Source of the DNA: Botrytis cinerea B05.10
Lineage: Eukaryota > Ascomycota > Leotiomycetes > Helotiales > Sclerotiniaceae
DNA: 64,000 nucleotides
Reading direction: 5' to 3'
Assembly (NCBI RefSeq): GCF_000143535.2
Contig: NC_037314.1
Coordinates: 2,728,001 to 2,792,000, forward strand
Shown in pieces: positions 1 through 9,514 of the stretch. Numbering within the stretch: position 1 is the stretch's first letter; each line of letters starts with the position of its first letter. The notes beneath the pieces were generated by a model that made no database searches, had not been told where the DNA came from, and saw nothing but the letters and a program-made list of their open reading frames with translations. The position numbers and the translations under genes are program-made.

Positions 1-1274
1 GGTTGAGGCTCTTAAGAGGTAGGTTAGGTCGGTGATGGATTGTGGAGGAACTGGACAGGCAAAAGAGAGAGGTGTTTATTAAACTTGGTTAGCCTCCTCC
101 GGTCTGAATACGCCTCGGTTGAGTGAATGGTTTGATGAGCGAAAAAAGTGGGGGTACTTGTAATATACTCGCGATGGTGAGTTTTTATATGAAGAAGCGA
201 AAGACGAGAAATTTGACCTTTGAAGGTAACTCTGGTGCTATTCGGATATGAAAGACTGTGTTTTATGAATCTACAAAAAGATCTGGTGACTTTGTGTGTA
301 GCGCTTATTCTGTACGGCAAGTATCTTAGTGAGGGTTGACCTGGATGGTAGTGGCTACGAAGGTGAGGTGAGAAGTATCATTCTTCAGAAACCCTTAAAC
401 ATGAGTGGAATATAGAATACATCAGATGGTAGCAAATATCAAGAATATAGAGTATACAGCTGAGTATATCTGGAACGAAACGCAGAGTTCAAAACTATAC
501 ATTATGCGAGCTCTTCAATGTGTCTCAGTATTTCAATGAATGAATTTGGTTCGGTTTGTCATCTCAAATGGTTCAACTTCTGTATATTGATTATGGACAA
601 TTGAAATGGGTTTAAAGATATTGGCTTCTAATTGATGGGCTACCGCCGCAAATGATAGGAGCTGATAAATCCAAAGTTCTAAAGACAAAAGTGCAAATAT
701 TATACAGTGAAGCCGTGATCTAAAGGTAGGCTGTCTTTCATGCTCCTCAAAATCTTTGAAACTAATATTCTCGTAGGTTTTACGTCTCATGAACGAAAAG
801 CAGACACTTAAATGATATTTGGATAATTGAATCGAGGCACGTATACAGGTTATGAGTTTAAGACAAAACTTAAAGAGTAATTTGTATATGGCAGATCATT
901 TAGGATATCTAGCATTTACTAAATAGTTGTAATAGAATCTGTTTCCCCTGTGGCTACAGTGCAATAGTTATGGTTTGAAATGCCATCATATTTGCAATCA
1001 ATGTGAAAAACTTCGTGAATATAAGGAACAAATGATCATCGAGAATTCCTTCATGGCCACCAAGTCACTCGAAGTCAGCACCTTCTGAGAGCTGCTGCAG
1101 CTTTATACATTTTTCAGTTGCGAGTGTCTGGAAGTCACCTTAGACCCATGGGCTTTCCCCTTCAATGATTCAATATCAAGCAGCTTACAGTATCTGTTCT
1201 GGGGGAATTTGTTATGGTCTCGGAGACTCTGTTATCGAGAAAGTATTAGAAAAAACCTTGGCAACTCAATTCTA
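1..1274. other. No supported gene
   Basis: I see no convincing gene here. Short open stretches exist on the minus strand (24-320 and 533-790), but they have no recognisable domain and I could not extend them by splicing. Base composition looks like ordinary fungal intergenic DNA. Confidence 0.5.
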
Positions 1275-2073
1275 TCAAAGATACCAATGGATTAGGATTC
1301 TATGACTCACAAGTGTGCTCCCGTAAGTCCCATGGCGTATTCCTAGATCAAGCATAATTTCCCTCCTACTCTCTAAGCTTAGATTATCACTTGTCGCCTC
1401 GGAAATAAAATTTTCCACCTCTTGGATGCGAGCCTCGATGTTGCTGCGCATGGCGGTAGATTCAGTCATAAGCTCAGAGGCGATGCTAGGTAGTAAACAG
1501 TCAGCGTTAGATTCAACTCACGACTCAGACTTGTAGAGGGCAGCATTCAAACTTACCTAATCTTTTGTGCCCAGTTTTTGTCATTCTCAGGTTGTAGTTT
1601 TCTTAAGAGAAACAAATATTCCTCAATTGTTTTGATATCCACCTGAAATTCCTGACGATTTTCATTCAGGATCTTCAATCTTGCGTCTAAAGTATAACGG
1701 AAAAGATTGTTCAATTCTTTATTGACTGCGGAAATGATTTGACGATGCTTGAGGACTACTATTTCCAACTCGAGTCTAGTATTTCCAGATTTTGGACGCT
1801 TTTGAGAGTGGGATTTGAAGTTTTTTGGCTCATCATTCTCGTCTTCAATACCGACTCTTCGGCTTTCTGCCCAACTGAGGGGGTTCTTGTGTATCATCAG
1901 GTGCTCTAAGGACTTTGTTCGTGTTTGTATGGCATTGACGGCTTCGCTCCGAGTCATTGTATCAAATTCCTACAAAGTAATTAGCACTTGCAGGTAAATG
2001 GAAGTCTTTTTCATAGGTTGATTCGTACCTTTGTGGGACACGATTCCCGACCGCGATGAATATTGGAAGGCAT
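1275..2073 (-). CDS. Hypothetical protein, 3 exons, helical/coiled-coil-like
   Basis: I do not recognise this gene. Three exons join in frame on the minus strand: 2073-2029, 1969-1557 and 1485-1275, giving 222 residues. Intron 1 (59 bp) has donor GTACGA, branch GCTAAT and acceptor TGTAG; intron 2 (71 bp) has donor GTAAGT and acceptor CCTAG. The start ATG at 2073 was chosen because the 15-codon first exon runs straight into exon 2. The protein is charged and rich in E, K, R and L, with long amphipathic stretches (about residues 80-140 and again in exon 3), suggesting helices or a coiled coil. No signal peptide or membrane segment is seen. A GTGAGT within the last 60 bases could be a further donor, so the C-terminus is less certain. 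Confidence 0.65.
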
Positions 2074-2564
2074 ATCGCAAGTTATTTCACTTGAGATGAT
2101 AGGTCTCGGCTAACGGTGAGATATATTCTAGAGCTCTGAAAGAGTATTGAAATTGATGAAAAAGAGTGCCTTGGTGGTATTGAACGTTTGATGAAACCAG
2201 TAATAGTGTCAGAGGGTGGATGAGCTTAGGTTGCAATACTGTTATTCACGAGAAGAAGATACCCATTTATAGATAAGCGTATCAAGATCCAATCAGTGTA
2301 TTAACCCGCGCTGAGCCGCAATTGATTTGAATCTTGTTATCATCGCCGTATTACATCTACTGTATTCAAACATAGGAGTAACTAGGAGCAAGTGGGCTGT
2401 GTATCAAAGCTTTCAATGGCTCATCTGCACGGGCCATGTTTTATAAGCTGTCGTATATGGATGGGCTAGCTGTAGGGCACCAAATGTCAAGTATAAATAC
2501 AACATAAGAAAGATGTGAGAAAGCTACCCTCAATAAATCATCCAAATTCACTACGTCATAATAA
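2074..2564. other. Intergenic, divergent promoter region
   Basis: This spacer lies between the minus-strand gene starting at 2073 and the plus-strand gene starting at 2565. I see no gene in it. It must hold the promoters of both neighbours, but no clear motif stands out. Confidence 0.5.
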
Positions 2565-3016
2565 ATGGCCGGCTTCAAACTCAGAAAGGAAAAACCAGTT
2601 TTTGACAAAAAGGGCAACAGTGAGAATAAGGAGCGCACCAACTTTTACACCCCAGATATTGAAGCAATACATCGAAAAGACAAAGAGATACATTTTCTCA
2701 GAGTTGTTTCTTTTACCACAATCTTTACAACACTCATCATACTTGCATATTATAGATGGAAAGTTTCCCAACTAGAAAAGACACTGAAGATAAAAGATGA
2801 GCAATACATTGGGACATTGACTGGTGGAGTAGTATTGACGGGGGAAGATGATTCCATGTATGTCCAGATCATGGATCAGTTTGTGTCTCTGATTTATGTT
2901 ATCGCCATTTTGGTCGCAGTCATTACCTGGTGGTAAGTAAAGATCCTCGTATGCGCAGTTCACCTAGTGTGTGTTTGCTAACATGTTATTAAAGTATCAA
3001 AATCAGTGAATATTAG
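2565..3016 (+). CDS. Small two-helix membrane protein
   Basis: A two-exon gene of 129 residues: exon 1 is 2565-2932 and exon 2 is 2995-3016. The 62-bp intron has donor GTAAGT, a TGCTAACA branch site and acceptor AAAG. Without the splice the reading frame stops exactly at the donor; with it the tail is CIKISEY. The N-terminus is hydrophilic and lysine-rich (about residues 1-45). Two hydrophobic segments follow (about 46-62 and 106-123), separated by a short acidic loop. This suggests a small membrane protein with two spans, probably of an internal membrane since there is no cleavable signal. I do not recognise a family. Confidence 0.65.
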
Positions 3017-3890
3017 TTGCGAGTCCTGACTCCACTTTTAAGAATTCGATCTCATCCGATTTTCATTTTCATGCTATGAGGCGACAGAAGCTATTCTAGA
3101 CCGGGCTGAGAATGACGGTTTCCATACTAAAAGAAGCTCGCAGTTGCAAGAAATTGGTACCGGAGTCTATCGCTTTGTATTAGCAATGTCAAAACGTCTT
3201 TCGAACGAAGAACTCACTCAGCACGTTGAAATGAAAAAGAGCATTGAGATTTATCAGGGGTCATCAACTACTGAGGTGCTGATCTGTCTCCGGCGGATAC
3301 TTGGGATGAAAAATAGCAGGCGAATACTTTAGAGATGATCTACTCACAGACTCATAAAATCCTATAATGTATTTCATGGACGATTCAGTTCACAAATGTT
3401 CATCAAGTGCAATTCATAATCTACCTCATCCTGACAGGACTATTAGTGAAGAACAAAAAGCTGCATTTAGAATCTAGTTGTTATGGATAGTAATTGTGAT
3501 GAAGCAAGAATTTTCGGGTTAAAAAAATGTTGACAGTTGAATGTTGTTAGGAGATCACTTCACGTCAGCATGATAAAACATTACATGAAGGAAAGAAGCT
3601 CTATGCTGATAATATTTTATCAATCTTATGATATGGATGTTATATGTTGATCCCATAGTCACTAATTATACGTTATCGAGCAGTGTCGCAAATTTTGGCT
3701 ACATGTGGCTGCTCGAATTGATATCTTTCCTAACTTCCAGTCTATCCACGTGTCCCAATGAATACTGCCCATCTCATTCCTCATAACTATTATTCACAAT
3801 AACATATGATGATACTAGATCTTGTAGCTGAGGAAGAAGTAAATGGCTTCGAAATGATAGGTAATTCATCCACACCCCTATAATATCATC
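3017..3890. other. Intergenic with a possible gene relic
   Basis: Between about 3043 and 3332 (+) lies roughly 95 codons of open frame, rich in E, K, R and S, ending at 3332. It has no upstream in-frame ATG and I could not attach it to another exon. It may be a relic or an unspliced exon. The rest (3333-3890) is AT-rich and holds nothing I can support. Confidence 0.3.
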
Positions 3891-4584
3891 TTAAAGGACT
3901 TCTTCACCTCCACCTATTGTGTTTTCGGTATCTTTAGGTAACTTTGTGCTTTTTCTGGGACGACCGCTATGAACCCACGTCAAAGATTCGATAGCATCAC
4001 CAAGCGCGGCGATGAGCTCGCCAAAGGTTGCTTTGCTCAGGAGGGGTATCTCGGCCGGAGATTCAGCGATTAGAACTGTGACAGAAGCCACAAGAATTGT
4101 TGGCGTCTCAATTTTTTTAGAGTTTTGGGCCTAATTAAAGTAGGGGTAAGAAATAGATCTTTCTCCGCACAAATGATGGGGTACTAACAAAGTTTGGATA
4201 GCGAGTAGCCTCCGAAGCTATTGCTCTTGCCGGCTCTATGCATCCAGGATGTGTTACCATTTTATCTGTGGGACCATGAAGTCTAAGACCATCGAATCTT
4301 ATCATCTCCGGATCTGGCTGGAATAACTGATTGTGGAGTCCTACGAGCTTGACATTGTGAATAGAGCGAGAGAAAGTGATAGGACGATGATTGCGAGTAA
4401 GGAAGGCAGCGATTGCGCTACCGCGAGTGTGGTGAACCATTCGAAACATTCTATGATTCTGATAGACCAGAATGAGAACTTTATTAGGAAATTTTTGTAC
4501 TGATTTTCGTATTTGTTGATAAATGATGTGTTGTTGAAAGTTTCGTAATTGTGAATTTCTGCAAAAAAAAATGAACTTGTGCAT
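3891..4584 (-). CDS. Hypothetical protein, at least 2 exons
   Basis: I do not recognise this gene. Two minus-strand exons, 4584-4189 and 4130-3891, join in phase across a 58-bp intron with donor GTTAGT and acceptor AATTAG. The second exon opens with AQNSKKIETPTILVASV and ends with a glycine/glutamate-rich tail. The first exon is basic and has no clear domain. The 5' end is doubtful: a long pyrimidine run followed by GCAG near 4560 looks like another acceptor, so the ATG at 4584 may lie in an intron and an earlier exon may exist. I could not trace that exon to an ATG before meeting a stop. It may be a partly decayed gene. Confidence 0.45.
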
Positions 4585-5481
4585 GGAAGTATGAAAGAAT
4601 TTACTTTAACAAACGTGGGGACAGCTGTTTTATGTCTAGGTGTATGAATCTGTGACTATAATTTTCAAGCTTAAAACTGTGTAGACACAGGAGCTACTGT
4701 AGATCGATGTGCCAAGTGACCAATCAATCAAAATTCAAGGCAAAGCTTATTTGTCTTGAAATTTGACGCTTTTTAGTGCCGATCAAACTCAAACATCACA
4801 GGATAAAGGCGTTTGATTTCAAAAAAACGACCTACCATGAATACTGTCTTATATCTCTTCTCCCGTATTTGTATGAAGGCAGCTGCAGATGTACATTGTC
4901 TGTCATCACTAACACATTGCAGTATATATCTGAGATAAAGACCCTCCTTAGCTTAGCGCCTCAGTTACGATGGTGCGTACCCTAATAAAATTTAGTTCAA
5001 TTTAGTAAGCTTTTGGATTTTCTAACAAAAATCATTAGTATGTAAATCACATGAGGATAAAATTCTGTGTCATTGATTTGTCAAGATTCACCTAACAGAT
5101 GAGTGGTACAAAGATGCGTGAATGTGCAAATGTGTAAAAGTTTTGGTGACAATCTATTACCTCTAGTAGTGTCGATGAATATTCATGCTTAAAAGACGGA
5201 TTGAATTCTGAATTGACAGAGGTGCCCATTTTACCAAGAATCTGGAAAAATTCACTAAATGCTATTCTTATGAGCATTGTATTGTTGAAGAGATACTCGT
5301 AAACTAAGCGAGGCTAAAAACAGCCCAGCTACTTTACATAAACTTGCTCTTTTTCTACATCTTATAGATAAAATTACTTTCTCAAACTCAAAAAACAGCT
5401 CACAAAAAGACAACCAAATATCGAGGAAACTTCAACAGGATCTTTGCATTTCGAGATATCTCTAGTCATTACTCGTGAAAC
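4585..5481. other. Intergenic
   Basis: No gene is supported. The stretch is AT-rich with only short open frames. The end nearest 5482 is the presumed promoter and leader of the first BTB gene. Confidence 0.45.
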
Positions 5482-6421
5482 ATGGCGGAAAACTCGACTA
5501 GGAGTCTCGAAGAATTTTTGTGAGTTATCCTTTATTAGAAATTTGATTTAATGGGCTGATTCCTCTAGTGAAAATTACAACAAGATGTTCGAAGTTACGT
5601 TCGCGAATAGCGCGATCACGATCATCGCTCCCGCCGAAATGCTATCGCAGTATTCGCAATTCTTCAGAATCGCAAACAATTTCGAATTGCAACCTGATGG
5701 AACGAAAAAGATATTGCTGGAGAAAGTAGCGCCAGAGACGTTTGCGATGTTGCTATCTTGGCTCTACAAAGGCGGACCTAGTCAAGGGATCGAATTTTGC
5801 CAGCCACCAAATGGATGCTGGGATGAGGAATTGAAGACTGATATTCAAATTCAGATATGGAACAGACTTCTTGATGGGTATCTGCTAATGGAATTCTTGA
5901 AATCGCCAGTGCTCGCCAACTCTATCATGGGAAGCATACTCAAGCTATTAGAACAACACGAAGAATTTTCAAAGGCTTGTGATGGGCTTCGTCCAGACTC
6001 TCTTTTCACATTGGAAGAGCGAATAAAAACGATTAATCGTGTATGGAATCAGACATCCACAGACTCGCCACTGCGACGTATAGTAATTGACCAGATTGCA
6101 TATTCGGGATATAGCTACAATACGGACCACAAGAACATCTACTCTCATTCGACGCCAGATGAAGCAGACGCCGAGATAAAATTGAAGGTTCCTACAGATT
6201 TCTTCTGGGATTTATTGGAAGAGCTTCAAAATGCTACTCAGATTGCTGCAAGAGATGATCTCGTACCCATTGGGTACCCATGGGAGCGGGGTAGGTGCTT
6301 TTATCATTCTCGTTGGTGCCATAACGGTACTTTAACGGATGGAAGAGTCAAACCCATATGTTATAGTTCAGGAACAAAACCCCAACCCAAAGATTGTTCA
6401 GGAATATGTAGGACTAGTTAG
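5482..6421 (+). CDS. BTB/POZ domain protein, cluster member 1
   Basis: Two exons, 5482-5519 and 5569-6421, joined across a 49-bp intron (GTGAGT ... CTGAT ... CTAG) give 296 residues. The short first exon (13 codons) followed by an intron just before the BTB fold is shared with the other cluster members. The BTB-like part covers about residues 10-80, with a hydrophobic core and the typical FAMLLSWLYKGG strand-helix end. Next come a helical BACK-like region (WNRLLDGYLLMEFL) and the family motif SPLR in STDSPLRRIVIDQ. Near the C-terminus is RCFYHSRWC, a variant of the C-x-Y/F-H motif seen in three paralogues, followed by an extra Cys-bearing tail (about 40 residues) unique to this copy. BTB proteins usually act as dimerising adaptors, for example for Cul3; the role of this subfamily is unknown to me. 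Confidence 0.8.
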
Positions 6422-7730
6422 TTTGTTCATGTTTAGGAATTGGTAGGTTCTTGACGGACTTTATTTGCTGGTTGTCTTTAATTTAAAGTTTCAACCAAAT
6501 TACTAATGTTTTTCTGCATGACATTTAACTTCTTGATTCACTATGTGATGTAATAGTCCACAGCTTTTGATTTGACACATGGTCTTAGTGGGAACAAGGA
6601 GGGGGATTTGCGTAAACTGACTGCAATTTAGCTCCATAATATTATCACTCGGGGAAAGCGGTAAGTAAACGGTTCACAGGTGTAGACAGTGAATTTGACA
6701 TTTCTGTATTTTTGAAATTGAAATTAATGGAAATATTTTCGAATTTCAAGATCACAACTACACATCGTAAGTATCAGAGGCATCACAACGACTCAGAATT
6801 TGAAACTCGTCCTTCATTCATACATATCGTTCAATGTGAACTCCACTAGCTAAGCATCTAGCTTTGTACTAAAAAAGAGTAGAAGGTGGTAGAGGTCACA
6901 CAAGAGAAGCCTTCCCATATATCATAATCAATCTAACAATTATCTATAGTGAATGTAGGTGAATCACTACATCGCGGTAGCGAGATGTGGTGACGTACTT
7001 GGAGCAAAATCATACAATATAGGAGGTCAAATGGAGGGTGTAAAATCAGTGTCTTCTTTAGTTTACAAGGGGAGAAGAGAAACTATAAATACTAAGTAAC
7101 AATGTCACATGACACCTAGGACACTTTTTCCCGCACTACGTATCATAATAGATTCACAATGTCAAATTAAAATTATTTATTATATTCATTTCTCTATTAT
7201 AGAATCTATTTATTCTAAAATAGATTCTGTATAAAATTCATAAAATATATATATATATATAATTATTGATTGAAATTCAAAAGATTTAATAATGTATTTT
7301 ATTTTAAATTATCTTGAATACTAAAATTAAAAACTAATATAATAATATTTCAAAAATAAGAAAAAAAGCTTCTATGAATCCACGGTCTGAAAAATTCTTT
7401 TTCCCCGACGGCTAGTATCTCTTTTATTTTTATTTTATTAATTCCTAAAAAGCTTTATATTAAATTGAAAAATTGCTAAACATTACAAAATACTAATTAG
7501 AGTAACTTTAGTTATAAATCTGACATTTGAGATATTAATACATAGAATGATAACATTCGGGGTTTTTACCGTAAAATCTAGGAGGTATGAGAGTAAATTA
7601 TATTTCAATTTTTAGGGCATCAGAGTAGTTTGCCGTACTTAATAATCTTCGAAACATTATTGCGTCATCTTTTTAATATTCTCAATAATGTAATACTTCA
7701 TCCCAACAAAAATTCACTCACAAAGCTCCA
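6422..7730. other. Intergenic, AT-rich, with MITE relic
   Basis: No gene is seen. From about 7140 the DNA becomes very AT-rich, with a TA microsatellite near 7246-7261. Within it lies a decayed relative of MITE-B, listed separately. The final part (7645-7730) leads into the left end of MITE-A. Confidence 0.5.
7165..7640. mobile_element. Decayed copy of the MITE-B family
   Basis: The right end (about 7580-7636) matches the right arm of MITE-B at 52061-52146: GGTATGAGAGTAAATTAT, then a TTTTTAGGGCATCAGAGTA variant, then TTTGCCGT. The left part near 7180-7230 carries the same TATTATAGAATCTATT / AATAGATTCT palindromic words as MITE-B at 45270-45310. The interior has drifted to almost pure A/T. 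Ends and target duplication are not definable, so the boundaries are approximate. Confidence 0.5.
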
Positions 7731-7775
7731 GCGTCAATCAGCACAGTCACCATGTGTTTGATTGAGCCCAACCAT

Positions 7776-7924
7776 TGTCACGGCGCCAACTACATGTTCT
7801 GTAGTTGCCTTCGTGCCTTAGGCACGGACTACTAGCGTGCCCTGCTTCCTATAAGTAGGGCCTCACTCTTCCATAGCTCTTCCACCCTTATGGTACAATA
7901 TACGTCTTTACCCGTGCCTTGACA
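7776..7924 (+). repeat. 5' LTR of copy A
   Basis: A 149-bp LTR starting TGTCA and ending TGACA (a perfect 5-bp inverted end). It is identical to the LTR at 14066-14214. It holds a TATA-like box (TATAAGTA, 7850-7857) and a small palindrome GTGCCTTAGGCAC (7813-7825). Confidence 0.97.
7850..7857 (+). promoter_or_regulatory. LTR TATA box
   Basis: TATAAGTA lies 40 bases upstream of ATGGTACAA, the segment complementary to the leader just after the LTR. It is the likely core promoter of the element transcript. The mirrored copy is at 51822-51829. Confidence 0.6.
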
Positions 7925-7926
7925 GT

Positions 7927-7935
7927 TTGTACCAT
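7927..7935 (+). promoter_or_regulatory. Candidate self-priming site of copy A
   Basis: TTGTACCAT begins two bases after the 5' LTR. It is the exact complement of ATGGTACAA at 7890-7898 inside the LTR, near the expected transcript start. No TGG-type tRNA primer site is seen at this position. A perfect inverted repeat with 8-bp arms follows at 7944-7960. This resembles the Tf1 arrangement, where the 5' end of the RNA primes reverse transcription. The assignment is inferred. Confidence 0.5.
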
Positions 7936-8095
7936 CTTCATAAGAAGCTGTCACAGCTTCATTTTAATTAAAAACTCCACCGACGTCGCATCCCGATCGC
8001 GCTGATCGTACCCACCACTGGCCCGCCACGCACCCTAACCGCTGTTGTTTAAGAACTCTGCAGGGTTGCTTTGCGACCTTGAGAGTGTCCTAAGG

Positions 8096-9514
8096 ATGGC
8101 CGCCCAAGCACCTGCACCTGGTCTATCCCCACAGTTCCTTTTCTTGAACCATGTTCTCAACTCCGCCGAAACTGATGTCTCTTCGTTCACAGATTTGTTC
8201 AACGATCCGAACGCTGTACATTTCGCAGCTGCTCAAGCTGTGTTTGAATCGATCGAGTCGATCACGAGTTCACTACAAGCTCAAGCCGCTGCAGCGGAAG
8301 CCCAAGTCACCGACGCCCAATCGAAGATTGTCGAATTGAAAGACACAATTGAGATATTGAAACTTGCCATTCGTAATAACCCGCAAGCCCCGCCCCGCCG
8401 AAAGTACCTCACTGCCCCCGAGAAGTTTAGTGGTGTTGAGCAAGACATTGCAAAGCGTCAGGATCAATACACAGCGTTCCGTAGCGCGGTAAATCGTTGC
8501 TTAACCGCCGACTACGAGAACGAATCGGAGTTTCAAAAGATTACATTCCTTGCTAACCTGCTCTCTGGTCCTGCTTATACGAACAATCAGATACACTTCG
8601 ATGCAATCACTGACAACCCGCATGATTCCAACCTTTGGCCCTCCGGATGGCGCACCGTTGCGAGCATCTGGTGCGAATTGAACAAGCAATATCAGACTCT
8701 TGATCTTTCACGAAAAGCCTCTATGGATTACGATAAGTGCAAGATGAAGAAGATCCCGTTTGGTAACTTCATCACCGAGTTCAAACAGCTTGCTATAAAA
8801 TGCAAGAAAACCGCTGAGCAACAAGTCGCTGATCTTAAGCTCAAGGTTTCCCAGGAGCTGATCGATGCTTCGGTCAACCGCCCTAATAAACCCTCTGCTG
8901 CCGACATCGATGCATGGACAATCTGGTGGCAAGGTATATACGATGATTTGGAAGAAAAGACTCACCTCGATAGCCAACGAAAGAACCAAGGTACCAATTT
9001 CAACCGTGATCAACCGAAACCTCATGATAGAAAGCAGGCTCCTGTTGCAACCCTTCCTACACCGGATCTCTCTAGCGATCCTATGCAATTGGATGCTGCT
9101 CGCCAAGGTCAGCGTCCCCCATCTCGTTATACTCGAGAGCAATGTATTGATCTCGGCCTCTGCCTCTATTGCAAGAAGCCCGGTCATATTAAGAGCAATT
9201 GCGAAGAGAAACGAGCCAACGATGCAAAGTATAATGTTAATACTAATGCTAATATGAGATACACCCCTTACACCAATCGTGTCCCAGCAACCAATCAATA
9301 CCAAGGCCCCGGACCGTATCGCAATGCCGCTGCCCCCTCGCACCAGAATCCGTTCTCGTCTGCCAACCGTTTCTCGTCCACGCCATTACGCTACGCCTCT
9401 CCGATCCCCCCTAGCCTCACCCAAGAGGTTGATCTAGGAGGGTACATCGAGGGTTCTGTTCACTCGGAGGAGAGCGGAAGCTCATTTCCGCAGCCGGGCA
9501 TGTTAAAAGATTAA
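8096..9514 (+). CDS. gag: Gag polyprotein of gypsy copy A
   Basis: A 472-residue structural protein that would form the virus-like particle. The ATG at 8096 is the first in frame; the frame is open a further 17 codons upstream without an ATG. The N-terminal third contains an alanine/glutamine-rich helical segment (about residues 60-95). The middle is the retrotransposon Gag capsid region. A single CCHC zinc knuckle, CLYCKKPGHIKSNC (C-x2-C-x4-H-x4-C), lies at about residues 356-369, followed by a Pro/Asn/Ser-rich tail. The last codons (ATG TTA AAA GAT TAA) hold the proposed -1 frameshift site into pol. The predicted protein is identical to that of copy B. Confidence 0.93.
   Translation: MAAQAPAPGLSPQFLFLNHVLNSAETDVSSFTDLFNDPNAVHFAAAQAVFESIESITSSLQAQAAAAEAQVTDAQSKIVELKDTIEILKLAIRNNPQAPPRRKYLTAPEKFSGVEQDIAKRQDQYTAFRSAVNRCLTADYENESEFQKITFLANLLSGPAYTNNQIHFDAITDNPHDSNLWPSGWRTVASIWCELNKQYQTLDLSRKASMDYDKCKMKKIPFGNFITEFKQLAIKCKKTAEQQVADLKLKVSQELIDASVNRPNKPSAADIDAWTIWWQGIYDDLEEKTHLDSQRKNQGTNFNRDQPKPHDRKQAPVATLPTPDLSSDPMQLDAARQGQRPPSRYTREQCIDLGLCLYCKKPGHIKSNCEEKRANDAKYNVNTNANMRYTPYTNRVPATNQYQGPGPYRNAAAPSHQNPFSSANRFSSTPLRYASPIPPSLTQEVDLGGYIEGSVHSEESGSSFPQPGMLKD

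Noticed and set aside
24..320. 98-codon minus-strand frame at the window start
   Set aside because: No domain, no splice support, composition like random intergenic DNA.
4585..4700. Extra 5' exon for the gene at 3891-4584
   Set aside because: A good acceptor exists near 4560, but the upstream frame meets a stop before any ATG, so the exon could not be supported.
8708..9343. Long open frame (211 codons) antisense to gag, mirrored at 50336-50971
   Set aside because: Shadow of the gag coding strand; its composition follows codon bias of gag and it exists in both copies only because they are identical.
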